Below are positions 37,368 through 46,202 of a DNA stretch of 64,000 bases, piece after piece. Numbering within the stretch: position 1 is the first letter of the stretch; every line of letters starts with the position of its first letter. Under the pieces are notes generated by a model, which was given only the letters and a program-made list of their open reading frames with translations, did no database searches and was not told the origin of the DNA. The position numbers were made by a program, and so were the translations under genes. Source of the stretch: Cytobacillus depressus (GTDB taxonomy: Bacteria > Bacillota > Bacilli > Bacillales > Cytobacillaceae); NCBI RefSeq assembly GCF_008923245.1, contig NZ_WBOS01000001.1, positions 868,001 to 932,000 on the forward strand, read 5' to 3'.

Positions 37368-37727
37368 TTACTTGCTTAAGTTTTGCTTTGCAACTGATGC
37401 TAATTCAGCAAATGCTTTTTCGTCAGCGATTGCTAATTCAGCAAGCATTTTGCGGTTAACTTCGATGCCAGCAAGCTTTAAACCGTGCATTAAACGGCTG
37501 TAAGAAAGACCGTTGATGCGAGCTGCTGCGTTAATACGAGTAACCCATAGTTTGCGGAAGTCGCGCTTTTTGTTGCGACGATCGCGGTAAGCATACATTA
37601 AAGATTTCATAACTTGTTGGTTAGCAACTTTATATAATGTATGTTTTGAACCGAAATAACCTTTAGCTAATTTAAGAACTTTTTTACGACGTTTGCGAGT
37701 AACTGTACCGCCTTTTACACGTGGCAT
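37368..37727 (-). CDS. rplT: 50S ribosomal protein L20
   Basis: This is the 119-aa primary 23S rRNA binder needed for early 50S assembly, and the autoregulator of its operon. The basic N-terminus [15 protein letters not shown] and the body [19 protein letters not shown] are typical. It is the last gene of infC-rpmI-rplT, and the leader at 38610-38750 carries the L20 control site. Confidence 0.98.
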   Translation of the reverse strand: MPRVKGGTVTRKRRKKVLKLAKGYFGSKHTLYKVANQQVMKSLMYAYRDRRNKKRDFRKLWVTRINAAARINGLSYSRLMHGLKLAGIEVNRKMLAELAIADEKAFAELASVAKQNLSK

Positions 37728-37752
37728 ATTATTTCCCTCCTAATATCGGATA

Positions 37753-37953
37753 TTACTTAAGATTTACTAATAAGAAACGGATGCGTTTGTAATCGCCTGA
37801 AGAAACAAGAGTTCCTTTGCGAAGCTTACGCTTTTGTTTTTGAGATTTATTTGCGAACAAGTGGCTTGTGTAAGCATGGTGACGCTTAAGCTTTCCAGAT
37901 CCTGTTCTTTTGAAACGCTTAGCAGCGCCGCGGTGAGTTTTCATTTTTGGCAT
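37753..37953 (-). CDS. rpmI: 50S ribosomal protein L35
   Basis: This is a 66-aa basic ribosomal protein with the conserved start [20 protein letters not shown]. It lies between infC and rplT with short gaps and a good SD. Confidence 0.98.
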   Translation of the reverse strand: MPKMKTHRGAAKRFKRTGSGKLKRHHAYTSHLFANKSQKQKRKLRKGTLVSSGDYKRIRFLLVNLK

Positions 37954-37968
37954 TTGGAAATCCTCCTC

Positions 37969-38484
37969 TTACTTTTCAATTTTAGGTGCTAGCATCATGA
38001 ACATACTGCGGCCATCCATTTTCGGATGTGATTCAACAGTAGCTACTTCTGTGCAAGCTTCAGCAAAGCGGACTAATACACGATGACCGATTTCCTTATG
38101 GGTAATCGCACGGCCTTTGAAGCGGATTGACGCTTTAACTTTATCGCCTTTTTCAAGGAATTTAATTGCATTGCGAAGCTTTGTATTAAAATCATGTTCA
38201 TCAATTGACGGACTTAGACGAACTTCTTTAACACTAATGATCTTCTGGTTTTTACGAGCTTCTTTATCTTTCTTCTGCTGCTCGAATTTGAACTTTCCAT
38301 AGTCCATGATACGGGCTACAGGAGGCTTTGCATTCGGTGCAACAAGAACAACATCAAGATTCACTCGTGAAGCAATTTCAAGTGCTTCGTTTTTTGACTT
38401 AATTCCTAATTGCTCGCCGTTTTGGTCAATTAGACGAACTTCACGGGCGCGAATACCCTCGTTTAACAACATATCTTTGCTAAT
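37969..38484 (-). CDS. infC: Translation initiation factor IF-3, ATT start
   Basis: IF-3 (171 aa) checks start-codon pairing on the 30S subunit. The true start is most likely ATT at 38484: GGAGGT lies 8 nt before it and the product begins [17 protein letters not shown], matching other Bacilli. The first ATG is four codons inside and has no SD of its own. A rare start codon lets IF-3 limit its own synthesis in other bacteria; in Bacillus the L20 leader adds a second layer. Confidence 0.94.
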   Translation of the reverse strand: MSKDMLLNEGIRAREVRLIDQNGEQLGIKSKNEALEIASRVNLDVVLVAPNAKPPVARIMDYGKFKFEQQKKDKEARKNQKIISVKEVRLSPSIDEHDFNTKLRNAIKFLEKGDKVKASIRFKGRAITHKEIGHRVLVRFAEACTEVATVESHPKMDGRSMFMMLAPKIEK

Positions 38485-38609
38485 AGTTAGACACCTCCAA
38501 GGTTAATTGCGAATACAACGTTTGGGTGAAGAAGGCCTAAGCTTGCCCATTTGCACCAGACGAAAGCTTCATTCGCAAGAAATACATAACATAATCTGTT
38601 ATAGACAAA

Positions 38610-38750
38610 TAAAAAAGTGTGGATGAAATCACCCACACTTTACGTACAAAATTTAAACATTCATGTTTACGTAAAACCTGCCAACTGCACTTTGCGTCAA
38701 TCAGGTGAGAAGCGGGTGCTTCTTCTTATCCTCAAACTATATTCAGTTAC
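38610..38750 (-). promoter_or_regulatory. L20-type leader of infC-rpmI-rplT
   Basis: The minus strand has the conserved ACCCGCTTCTCACCTGATTG block and the AACTGC..GGCAGGTTTTACGTAAAC region, then a terminator AAAGTGTGGGTGATTTCATCCACACTTT with a T-run (38610-38643). In B. subtilis L20 binding here promotes termination. The 38485-38609 stretch holds only the infC SD and spacer. Confidence 0.85.
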
Positions 38751-38757
38751 CTTAGAT

Positions 38758-38787
38758 ACTATATCACAAACAATGCTTTGCTGTCAA
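38758..38787 (-). promoter_or_regulatory. Sigma-A promoter of infC operon
   Basis: A perfect TTGACA (38782-38787), 18-nt spacer, TATAGT (38758-38763) on the minus strand, giving a leader of about 265 nt. Confidence 0.8.
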
Positions 38788-38887
38788 ACGATCATTTTCA
38801 TCGCAACGAAGAAAATTGTAACAAAAGTATCGGAATCATGCAATACATTTTTAAGTTTTAGTAAAAATTGCTTTGTCTATCAAATAG

Positions 38888-38957
38888 GAGTCTCCCGTAG
38901 GCACTTAGCGATCGCGGGCGAACGGGGAGCCTCCTCGTCGCTATCCTCTAATCAACG
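38888..38957 (-). repeat. Partial F-family repeat
   Basis: Contains GTAGGCACTTAGCGATCGCGGGCG and GGGGAGCCTCCTCGTCGCT, ending TAATCAACG. The CACTTAGCGATC word recurs at 63980. It is a degenerate copy downstream of thrS. Confidence 0.65.
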
Positions 38958-38971
38958 TTTTACCTTATTGA

Positions 38972-40903
38972 TTAGCGTTTTACTTCTTCTTTTAAGCCAG
39001 CCATAAAGTCAGCAAATGGAACTGTCTCTGATTTCTGCTCTCCATATTTACGGACATTGACCGCTTTTTCAGCTGCTTCATTATCACCGACAACTAGCAT
39101 ATATGGGATTTTTTGCATTTGTGCTTCACGAATTTTATAGCCCATTTTCTCGTTGCGATCATCAAGCTGTACACGGAAGCCTTCAGCTTTCAGTTGTTCA
39201 ACTACTTGTTTTGCATAATCATAATGCACATCTGGAGATACAGGAATAACCTGAACTTGAACAGGTGCAAGCCATGTTGGGAATGCTCCCTTATACTCCT
39301 CAATTAAGAAGGCAACAAAGCGTTCCATTGTTGATACGACACCGCGGTGAATAACGACTGGACGATGGTGCTTTCCGTCTTCCCCGATATATGATAAATC
39401 AAAGCGTTCAGGCAATAAGAAGTCTAATTGAACAGTTGACAATGTCTCTTCTTTGCCTAAAGCAGTTTTTACTTGAACATCTAGTTTCGGACCATAGAAT
39501 GCAGCTTCGCCTTCAGCCTCAAAATAATCAAGACCAATTTCATCCATAGCCTCTTTCAGCATCGCTTGTGCTTTTTCCCACATTTGGTCATCGTCAAAAT
39601 ACTTTTCTTTATCTTGTGGATCACGATAGGATAAGCGGAAAGAATAATCCTCAATGCCAAAGTCTTTATACACATCAAGCACAAGTCGAACAACACGGAT
39701 AAATTCTTCCTTAATTTGGTCTGGACGAACAAAAATATGTGCATCGTTCAATGTCATTCCGCGCACACGCTGAAGACCGGATAAAGCACCCGACATTTCG
39801 TAGCGATGCATCGTTCCAAGCTCAGCAATACGGATTGGCAGCTCACGGTAACTGTGAATACCATTTTTGTAAATCATCATATGGTGAGGGCAGTTCATCG
39901 GACGAAGCACGAGCTGTTCATTATCCATTTCCATAACCGGGAACATATCTTCCTGGTAATGATCCCAGTGACCAGATGTTTTGTAAAGTTCTACACTGCC
40001 CATTACTGGTGTATAAACATGGTCATAGCCTAGGCGTACTTCTTTATCAACAATATAGCGCTCGACAATACGGCGAATTGTTGCTCCTTTCGGAAGCCAT
40101 AGAGGCAGCCCTTGACCAACTTTTTGCGAGTTTGTAAATAAGTTTAATTCTTTTCCGATCTTACGGTGATCACGCTCTTTTGCTTCCTCAAGCAAGCGGA
40201 GATGCTCAGCTAAATCTTCCTTTTTAAAGAAAGCTGTACCGTAAATACGCTGGAGCATTTTATTATCGCTATTTCCGCGCCAGTATGCACCTGCAATGCT
40301 TAGCAGCTTAATTTCTTTTAGCTTGCCTGTTGACAGTACGTGAACACCGCGGCAAAGATCGAAGAATTCGCCTTGCTCGTAGATTGTCACTGTTTCATCA
40401 GCTGGAATAGCCTCGATTAGTTCAAGCTTATATTCATCATCAATTTCTTTGAACATTTGGACAGCTTCATCACGGCTGACTTCCTTGCGAACGATGTCTA
40501 AATTTTCGTTAATGATTTTTTTCATTTCTTTTTCAATAAGCGGAAGATCTTCAGGAGTTAAAGACTGATCAAGATCGATATCATAATAGAATCCGCCTTC
40601 GATTACTGGACCTACACCAAGCTTAACATTTTTAAATAAACGCTTAATTGCTTGCGCCATTAAGTGTGCTGTACTGTGGCGAAGAACCTCTAATGCATCG
40701 CTGCTATCTTGAGTAACGATTTCGATAGCTCCGTCTTCTTCAATTGGACGGCGAAGATCGTACATTTGGCCGTTTAGTTTTCCTGCAATTGCCTTCTTTT
40801 TCAGTCCTGGGCTGATAGAAGCAGCAATATCTTCTATTGTCGTTCCTTTAGGAAACTCCTTTACGGCCCCATCTGGAAACGAAACTTTAATTACATCTGA
40901 CAT
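38972..40903 (-). CDS. thrS: Threonyl-tRNA synthetase
   Basis: This is a 643-aa class II synthetase. An N-terminal TGS domain (residues ~1-63) is followed by the editing domain with [10 protein letters not shown], catalytic motif 2 region [18 protein letters not shown] and MNCPHH, motif 3 [11 protein letters not shown], and a C-terminal anticodon-binding domain. SD AGGAGG lies 7 nt before the ATG. It is controlled by the T-box upstream, with a B repeat between the T-box terminator and the SD. Confidence 0.97.
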   Translation of the reverse strand: MSDVIKVSFPDGAVKEFPKGTTIEDIAASISPGLKKKAIAGKLNGQMYDLRRPIEEDGAIEIVTQDSSDALEVLRHSTAHLMAQAIKRLFKNVKLGVGPVIEGGFYYDIDLDQSLTPEDLPLIEKEMKKIINENLDIVRKEVSRDEAVQMFKEIDDEYKLELIEAIPADETVTIYEQGEFFDLCRGVHVLSTGKLKEIKLLSIAGAYWRGNSDNKMLQRIYGTAFFKKEDLAEHLRLLEEAKERDHRKIGKELNLFTNSQKVGQGLPLWLPKGATIRRIVERYIVDKEVRLGYDHVYTPVMGSVELYKTSGHWDHYQEDMFPVMEMDNEQLVLRPMNCPHHMMIYKNGIHSYRELPIRIAELGTMHRYEMSGALSGLQRVRGMTLNDAHIFVRPDQIKEEFIRVVRLVLDVYKDFGIEDYSFRLSYRDPQDKEKYFDDDQMWEKAQAMLKEAMDEIGLDYFEAEGEAAFYGPKLDVQVKTALGKEETLSTVQLDFLLPERFDLSYIGEDGKHHRPVVIHRGVVSTMERFVAFLIEEYKGAFPTWLAPVQVQVIPVSPDVHYDYAKQVVEQLKAEGFRVQLDDRNEKMGYKIREAQMQKIPYMLVVGDNEAAEKAVNVRKYGEQKSETVPFADFMAGLKEEVKR

Positions 40904-40926
40904 GGTCTTTCCTCCTAATTTATAAA

Positions 40927-41076
40927 GTGAAACTTCATTCAGTGGGGGGTTTTATTTCCCACTGAATGTTAGTTGAACTTATCGGGCCTTTACGGGCAGT
41001 TGATCTCCCACTTCAACTTCCCCAATTCATCTAAAGTTTTGAGGTGGGAGTCTTACTGCCCGTTAATCCGCGATAA
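40927..41076 (+). repeat. B element in the thrS leader
   Basis: This is a plain B copy of 150 nt from GTGAAACTTCATTCAGTGGG to CCGCGATAAA. Hairpin 1 is CATTCAGTGGG/CCCACTGAATG; hairpin 2 CTCCCACTTCAA/TTGAGGTGGGAG is nested in CGGGCAGT/ACTGCCCG. The GGGCTGT/ACAGCCC arms of other copies have changed together here to GGGCAGT/ACTGCCC. It lies between the T-box terminator and the thrS SD. Confidence 0.88.
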
Positions 41077-41078
41077 AA

Positions 41079-41350
41079 ATAAAAAAACCCGCCCCTAAAA
41101 AAGGGACGAGTTGTTATTAACACGTGGTTCCACCCTACTTCTCATTTCACATGAAAAAAAGCGCGAAATGACTTGTAGCAATTTAACGGCTTGTGACCGT
41201 CAGCCCATTTCCGAGCTGAAGTTCAAAGGTGGTAAGCATTCAATTCGTGTTAGGAAGGTTCCAGCCTTGCCTTCCCTCTCTTGTAACCGTAAAAGAATAC
41301 TCATGTCCTTATCATTACTTATCCTTAATTATAACTGCATTTCATATTAT
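41079..41350 (-). promoter_or_regulatory. T-box leader of thrS
   Basis: The minus strand carries the T-box GGGTGGAACCACGTG near 41121-41137, followed by terminator arms CTCGTCCCT and AGGGGCGGG with a T7 run (41079-41112). Upstream Stem I material (GGGAAGGCAAGG) resembles the pheS leader. Uncharged tRNA-Thr is the inferred effector; the specifier ACC is plausible but not pinned down. Confidence 0.88.
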
Positions 41351-41356
41351 GTACGT

Positions 41357-41385
41357 ATTATAGTTTGTTACTTCGGGAAAATCAA
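41357..41385 (-). promoter_or_regulatory. Sigma-A promoter of thrS
   Basis: TTGATT (41380-41385), 17-nt spacer, perfect TATAAT (41357-41362). It overlaps the last codons of ytxC. Confidence 0.78.
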
Positions 41386-42272
41386 GGGGCATCTTTATAT
41401 TTTTTTATTTGTGCTAAAGGATCGCTGATTATCTTTTCAGAAAATTCATCAATTGTGGCTAATACAATTCTTTCTTCGAATATGTTTTGAATCGTCCTGA
41501 CGAGCGGCTGATCTCGATCGGCAATATATAAATAAATAACCTCTGGGGCTATTGAAAGCAAAGGAGCAATTGAACTTGAATCGACATAAACCGGGTGATT
41601 AATAAGAAGCTTGCGGTCGATCATCCGTACTAAATCTTCCCGCTTAATTTCAGTAAATTGTTCATCAAAAAAGTGAATTCCATCGTGTATGAGTAAATGA
41701 ATAGATTTTTGCTTCGCCTTTCTCCCTAATAAAAAGTCTCTTAATGTTTGAATAAACATTTGATATTCTTGTTCCATTTTATATTCATCTATTGAAATTT
41801 CCACGTATTTAATCATTTGCTCCATTAGAGGACGCATCCTAAATTTTACAAAGGAATCAAAGGAAAAAGTAATATTTTCATGGAATATTTCATTTATGGC
41901 ACTCTTTATATCCCTCTCCATATCAAGGTCATTGAGAAATACGGCCAGTTCCTTGCGATTTCCTTCTAGAATAGAGTGAATAATTTCAAGAATTTGCTGC
42001 TGTTCTTCTTCATCTTCAAAATAATAATGCTCGGCCATAATTTTGCGAAACCAGTCATCTTGCTTACTATTAATGATGAATTTATAAAAAACCTCTTTAA
42101 TGATTTCTAATTGTTTTTCCATTTTAGGGTTAATATTAATTCTTACTATATGTTGATCTTCAAATTGAAGAATATTTTTATTCGGAAGTGCTGAAGAGGC
42201 TAAATATAACTGTAAATATTTATATAAATTTCTAGCTTCTTCAGTTTTCTGGAACGTGATTTCAATCAACAA
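41382..42272 (-). CDS. ytxC: Sporulation protein YtxC
   Basis: This is a 296-aa cytoplasmic protein of the YtxC family, found in spore formers between dnaI and thrS; molecular function unknown. It is rich in Glu, Lys and Ile with no membrane helix. It probably starts with TTG (42272, or the next codon) after a GGGGGG SD. The thrS promoter is embedded in its 3' end. Naming rests on synteny, length and overall sequence character. Confidence 0.75.
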   Translation of the reverse strand: MLIEITFQKTEEARNLYKYLQLYLASSALPNKNILQFEDQHIVRININPKMEKQLEIIKEVFYKFIINSKQDDWFRKIMAEHYYFEDEEEQQQILEIIHSILEGNRKELAVFLNDLDMERDIKSAINEIFHENITFSFDSFVKFRMRPLMEQMIKYVEISIDEYKMEQEYQMFIQTLRDFLLGRKAKQKSIHLLIHDGIHFFDEQFTEIKREDLVRMIDRKLLINHPVYVDSSSIAPLLSIAPEVIYLYIADRDQPLVRTIQNIFEERIVLATIDEFSEKIISDPLAQIKKYKDAP

Positions 42273-42346
42273 AATCCCCCCTTTTTTTAAAATCTCTGTT
42301 GTAAATGTATATGGGGGATTTGGACAAAATAGAAGTATCCTGATTA

Positions 42347-42468
42347 GTGAAACTTTAATCAGAGGGTGCTTTTCCCTCTAATTATTAGTTGAACTTATCA
42401 CGCTCAAAACGCCACGTCCCGTGACTTTGACATCGTGTCCGTCTTACTGCCCGTTAATCTGCGATAAA
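42347..42468 (+). repeat. B element with the centre replaced by a C module
   Basis: It starts GTGAAACTTTAATCAGAGGG and ends TTAATCTGCGATAAA. After GAACTTATC a degenerate C module (CGCCACGTCCCGTG...GTCCGTC) takes the place of the second B hairpin's left arm. It fills the ytxC-dnaI gap. Confidence 0.78.
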
Positions 42469-42469
42469 T

Positions 42470-42509
42470 GAAAAGGAAGCTACCCTCAAAAAATAAGAAT
42501 AGCTTCCAA
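42470..42509 (-). terminator. Terminator after dnaI
   Basis: GGAAGCTATT/GGGTAGCTTCC stem followed by TTTTCATTT on the minus strand. Confidence 0.75.
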
Positions 42510-42521
42510 ATATGCAAAAAG

Positions 42522-43451
42522 TTAAATTCTGCGATTTTTCCCTGCGACAATGACAGGCTCAGCCAAATAATTAATCCTTTCCATAATCCTTCTTGCTTTC
42601 ATTTTTTCTTCCTCACCACGTTGACTATATGAAAGGTGGTGCTCTAACCCTTGAAAATCAAAATTAGAAGTAAAAAATGTAGGCAGGCTTTCTAGCATGC
42701 GAAATTGGAGAAGCGGGCCTAATACTTCATCCCTTGTCCAGCTTGACATCGTTTCAGCCCCAATATCATCGAACATTAAAACAGGAACTTTTTTGATCGT
42801 TTCAATTTTTTCGTTTAATGATGAATCGGCTATTGAGCTTTTTAATTCTCTAAATAACTCAGGAACATAGACAATCATCGAGGGAATTTCTTTTTTAGCT
42901 AATTCATTGGCAATCGCACCTAATAAATATGATTTACCGACTCCGAATTTCCCGTAAAAATACAAACCCCTCTGTCTCGAACCTGGCTTATAATTCATAA
43001 TAAAGGAAGCTGCTTTTTGAACAGCATCAATTCTTTCATCATCCTCGTAAACGGAGTCGAAGGAAGCCTCGAGAATATCTTTTGGCACGTATAGGCTTTG
43101 AATTAATTTTTCATTTTTGCGCTTTTCATCATGCAGAACTTTTCGTGGACATTTATCATAATGCAGATCAATACTTCCTCTTTGAATGACAAGCTTCGGA
43201 TGGTAGCCCTTCATGAAATTGACACATCCCTCTAAGCTTGGACATTTATTGCATTGCTTACTCTGATTCGTATATTCATAAAGCTTTACCATGCTTATTT
43301 CAATCATTTTCTCGGTTAATTCGTCTTCATGGCTCTTGAGAAAGGCTTTTACATCTGGATGATTTAATGTTTCTCGCCGCTGCATCTCATATCTTTTTTG
43401 AAAATCCTCTCTGCCAGCCAATCGTTTTAAAGTATCATTAATTCTTTCCAT
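42522..43451 (-). CDS. dnaI: Helicase loader DnaI
   Basis: This is a 309-aa AAA+ ATPase that loads DnaC helicase at oriC and during restart. The N-terminal domain has a zinc-type Cys cluster (CNKCPSLEGC, later CPRK). Walker A is GKFGVGKSYLL near residue 170 and Walker B VLMFDDIGAE. Its ATG overlaps the dnaB stop (TAATG), so the two are translationally coupled. Confidence 0.96.
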   Translation of the reverse strand: MERINDTLKRLAGREDFQKRYEMQRRETLNHPDVKAFLKSHEDELTEKMIEISMVKLYEYTNQSKQCNKCPSLEGCVNFMKGYHPKLVIQRGSIDLHYDKCPRKVLHDEKRKNEKLIQSLYVPKDILEASFDSVYEDDERIDAVQKAASFIMNYKPGSRQRGLYFYGKFGVGKSYLLGAIANELAKKEIPSMIVYVPELFRELKSSIADSSLNEKIETIKKVPVLMFDDIGAETMSSWTRDEVLGPLLQFRMLESLPTFFTSNFDFQGLEHHLSYSQRGEEEKMKARRIMERINYLAEPVIVAGKNRRI

Positions 43452-44866
43452 TAGTCAGCCTCTTTTCCTGAACGCAGCTTCTTTAAAGTTTCTTCTAGTT
43501 CTCGCTTTTTCAGTTCAAGATCTTCGTCTTGTTTTTCCGTTGAATCTGGAGCAGGGGCACCTGTTTCTTCAAACCAGTCAGGAAGCATTTCCGTTCGAAT
43601 CGGTTTCTTTTTACTTGTAGAGTTAGCTGGTTTCTTCTTCCCGTCTGCCCACTCCATATATTGTCTATGCTCACTTTTAGCTAACTCAATCGCAGCTTTT
43701 GCCGTTTGAATCTTTTTCCTCGCCCAATGGCTTGCGATTTTTTCGACATAGCCCTTCGTTAATTTCATATCTGATTTCAGCATGACATACTGAATTAAGA
43801 CATTCACAACACCCGGAAGAAGCTTTTGGTTAAACATCACATCTTCAATAATTTTTAGGTCACCTTTAGAGGGCTCTGCTCCTCCGGAAAGATCCTTTAA
43901 CACTTGTCTTGGAGATGTACTTTCTAAAGCACGCAGTAATTCTTCCTCCTGCGATTCTGGCTCTTTCAATTGCGTCCGCTCTGCTACTGGCTGGGTTCGA
44001 TCCACTAATGATGGGAGTTGATCCTGATTTTGAAATTGATACCAGTCACGCGCAGACTTTCTTAACTCTTCAATATTTATTTCATTATCTTCTGTAATGG
44101 CACTAATGACAATGTTCTTCATTTGAATCGCATCAATTCCATATAAAAAAGCAAGATTGCTGATCGCATTTTTAACTTTTTTCGTGAAAGCCTCTTTCGG
44201 GATGAGTGATTTATTTAAGCCCGCTTCTAGCAGATTAAAATTAAATGTATCATGACTTATTTGAACACGCTCCTGTTCATCCCTTCCAATAAACCCTTTC
44301 CCATCGGGGACCTGCAAAATCTGCTCTGCTTCTGAATCATAAACAATCGAATCCATATGACCCGTCATAAAAATATCCTGGAATGATTTTGTGACTTCAA
44401 AGTAATTTTCCTTAGATTCTACCTTATCTTCGGAGAAAAACCGCTTTAATCTCAAATATTGACTTTTACCAATTTTTCTATATAAATATATATTAAGCAT
44501 CCCGTCTAAAAAAAATTGCTCTGGCGTTAAAGGCGGGATGAGTTCGTAAATAAACGATCTGGCCTCATCATCTTTTTTCTCATAAACCTTCAGAAGCCCA
44601 ATTCCTTCAAGCTTAATACGGGCTTTATAGATGTCACTTAATCCCAATTCCATAAAATTCATTAAGCTATGATGCGAATTAGAGCTGGACCATAAGCGGT
44701 TTTCCTCCAGTTCCGACCATAAAGTCATAAATAAACTAAAACATGTAGCGCCGATTAAAGGCTGATACAAAAAAGTCAGCACTTTTCGGTCATAATCATG
44801 CAAAAGCCCGCTAGCAGCTACCACATAGCGATCAATCGGAAGTAATTCCTGCCAATGCTGAACCAT
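43451..44866 (-). CDS. dnaB: Replication initiation and membrane attachment protein DnaB
   Basis: This is a 471-aa primosome protein that recruits DnaI-helicase and tethers the origin to the membrane. The N-terminal winged-helix region includes LYQPLIGATCFSLF; a DnaB_2 domain lies near 370-440 (RKKIQTAKAAIELAKSEHRQY). The third possible start, ATG at 44866, has AAGAAGGG at good spacing and gives the usual length. It follows nrdR as in B. subtilis. Confidence 0.93.
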   Translation of the reverse strand: MVQHWQELLPIDRYVVAASGLLHDYDRKVLTFLYQPLIGATCFSLFMTLWSELEENRLWSSSNSHHSLMNFMELGLSDIYKARIKLEGIGLLKVYEKKDDEARSFIYELIPPLTPEQFFLDGMLNIYLYRKIGKSQYLRLKRFFSEDKVESKENYFEVTKSFQDIFMTGHMDSIVYDSEAEQILQVPDGKGFIGRDEQERVQISHDTFNFNLLEAGLNKSLIPKEAFTKKVKNAISNLAFLYGIDAIQMKNIVISAITEDNEINIEELRKSARDWYQFQNQDQLPSLVDRTQPVAERTQLKEPESQEEELLRALESTSPRQVLKDLSGGAEPSKGDLKIIEDVMFNQKLLPGVVNVLIQYVMLKSDMKLTKGYVEKIASHWARKKIQTAKAAIELAKSEHRQYMEWADGKKKPANSTSKKKPIRTEMLPDWFEETGAPAPDSTEKQDEDLELKKRELEETLKKLRSGKEAD

Positions 44867-44901
44867 TTTCATCAACCCTTCTTTTATAATGTCATTTTAC
44901 A

Positions 44902-44929
44902 TAAAAAAGAGCTAAAGAATTTTAGCTCA
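44902..44929 (-). terminator. Attenuating terminator between nrdR and dnaB
   Basis: GAGCTAAA/TTTAGCTC stem with a T6 run, starting inside the nrdR stop. In this operon it may only partially terminate before dnaB. Confidence 0.7.
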
Positions 44930-45391
44930 AGTTTCCTTTTCTTTTTTGATTAGTTCTTTTAATTCTTCAATGAACACATTAATATCTTTGAATTGTCGAT
45001 AAACAGATGCAAATCTTACATAAGCTACATCGTCAACTTTCGCCAGCTTGTCCATTACCATTTCCCCGACTGATTCACTTTGAATTTCAGAGACACCATT
45101 ACTGCGGAGCTCCTTCTCAACACTTGAAGTGATCTCTTCTAATACTTTTAAGGCAACTGGACGTTTTTCACAAGCTTTAAGTAAACCGCGTAATATTTTG
45201 TCACGGCTAAATTCTTCCCTTGTTCCCTCTTTTTTAACGACAATAAGCGGAATTTCTTCTACCTTTTCGAAGGTAGTGAAACGATATCCGCATGCTTCAC
45301 ATTCCCGTCTGCGGCGAATGGACCTGGAGTCATCAACAGGGCGGGAATCAAGAACACGCGTATTGTTATTTTGACATGAAGGACATCTCAT
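44927..45391 (-). CDS. nrdR: Ribonucleotide reductase regulator NrdR
   Basis: This is a 154-aa repressor of ribonucleotide reductase genes. A zinc ribbon at the N-terminus has CPSC...CEAC pairs, and an ATP-cone domain (residues ~49-139) senses dNTP levels. SD GGAG precedes the ATG. It is upstream of dnaB-dnaI, coupling dNTP supply control with replication initiation genes. Confidence 0.96.
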   Translation of the reverse strand: MRCPSCQNNNTRVLDSRPVDDSRSIRRRRECEACGYRFTTFEKVEEIPLIVVKKEGTREEFSRDKILRGLLKACEKRPVALKVLEEITSSVEKELRSNGVSEIQSESVGEMVMDKLAKVDDVAYVRFASVYRQFKDINVFIEELKELIKKEKET

Positions 45392-45460
45392 TCGATCAGC
45401 TCCGGATTCTTTTCATTCATTGTTCGTTCGATATTCTTATTGTACTATTACCTAGACAAT

Positions 45461-45489
45461 TAAAAAAGGGGTGTATTTCATACACCCCT
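45461..45489 (-). terminator. Terminator after speH
   Basis: GGGGTGTA/TACACCCC stem followed by TTTTTTAATTG on the minus strand. Confidence 0.85.
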
Positions 45490-45511
45490 GAGTTTTTGTG
45501 CCCATTTTTAA

Positions 45512-45892
45512 TTATAAAATGTTTGCTTGCGCTTGTTTAACTTGAACTGGACCCATCCCGCGAGGAATCTCAATATTCTCACGCGTTTCTGCACCTAACG
45601 CTTCTGCAATGTAATTTGCAGCAATGCTAGGGTCAAGATCACCACACGTATATACATCAATGCTGGCATAGCCATGCTCTGGAAAGCTGTGAATAGTTAA
45701 ATGAGATTCAGAGATGATGACCACCCCACTTACACCTTGTGGTGCAAATTTATGGAAGGCAACCTCGCGAATTTCAGCACCTGACTTTAATGCTGCATCT
45801 ACAAATGTACGTTCAATAAAATCCATATCATTTAATTTTTCAAAATCGCATCCCCAAAGTTCTGAGATTACGTGACGACCCATCGTTTCCAT
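45512..45892 (-). CDS. speH: S-adenosylmethionine decarboxylase proenzyme
   Basis: This is a 126-aa pyruvoyl-dependent enzyme making decarboxylated SAM for spermidine synthesis. Self-cleavage at the Ser in [16 protein letters not shown] yields the pyruvoyl group. The ATG at 45892 gives the B. subtilis length; a TTG two codons upstream is too near the GGGGG SD. It sits downstream of gapB as in B. subtilis. Confidence 0.96.
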   Translation of the reverse strand: METMGRHVISELWGCDFEKLNDMDFIERTFVDAALKSGAEIREVAFHKFAPQGVSGVVIISESHLTIHSFPEHGYASIDVYTCGDLDPSIAANYIAEALGAETRENIEIPRGMGPVQVKQAQANIL

Positions 45893-46028
45893 ATTCAAAT
45901 TTCCCCCTTTAACAATAATAATGAATTTCTTAATTTCCAGACAGCTACCACGGGGGAAAGTTAGTCCAAAGAGGTCCTAACCCTTTAAGTAGCTACTATA
46001 AACAAAATTATAGAAGTTCACGAGGACT

Positions 46029-46057
46029 AGTATACTTCGTTTATTTTCTTTTTGCAA
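46029..46057 (-). promoter_or_regulatory. Possible sigma-A promoter of speH
   Basis: TTGCAA (46052-46057), 17-nt spacer, TATACT (46029-46034). The leader holds an imperfect hairpin GTTAGTCC/GGTCCTAAC near 45960-45981. Nothing else is clear in the 45893-46202 gap. Confidence 0.55.
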
Positions 46058-46140
46058 TACACTTTCTGAAAATTGTTAAAGGGAGGGAGAAAGCATGGTA
46101 TATATAACAATAAAAAGAGTCTTTTTTATGTATTCATAGT

Positions 46141-46182
46141 AAAAAGCTAAATAGGCCTGCCAATTTTGTTGGCAAGCCTAAA
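46141..46182 (-). terminator. Terminator after gapB
   Basis: GGCTTGCCAA/TTGGCAGGCC stem followed by TATTTAGCTTTTT on the minus strand. Confidence 0.7.
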
Positions 46183-46202
46183 TAAAATATTATTATCAAA
46201 GA

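Noticed and set aside
40927..41076. B element called as a guide RNA of an IscB/TnpB-like system
   Set aside because: There is no nuclease ORF in the window and the resemblance is only general (fixed ends, two hairpins). Kept as a hypothesis to test, not a call.
46096..46137. 13-codon plus-strand ORF with GGGAGGGA SD (MVYITIKRVFF...)
   Set aside because: Too short and AT-rich; no terminator or other support.
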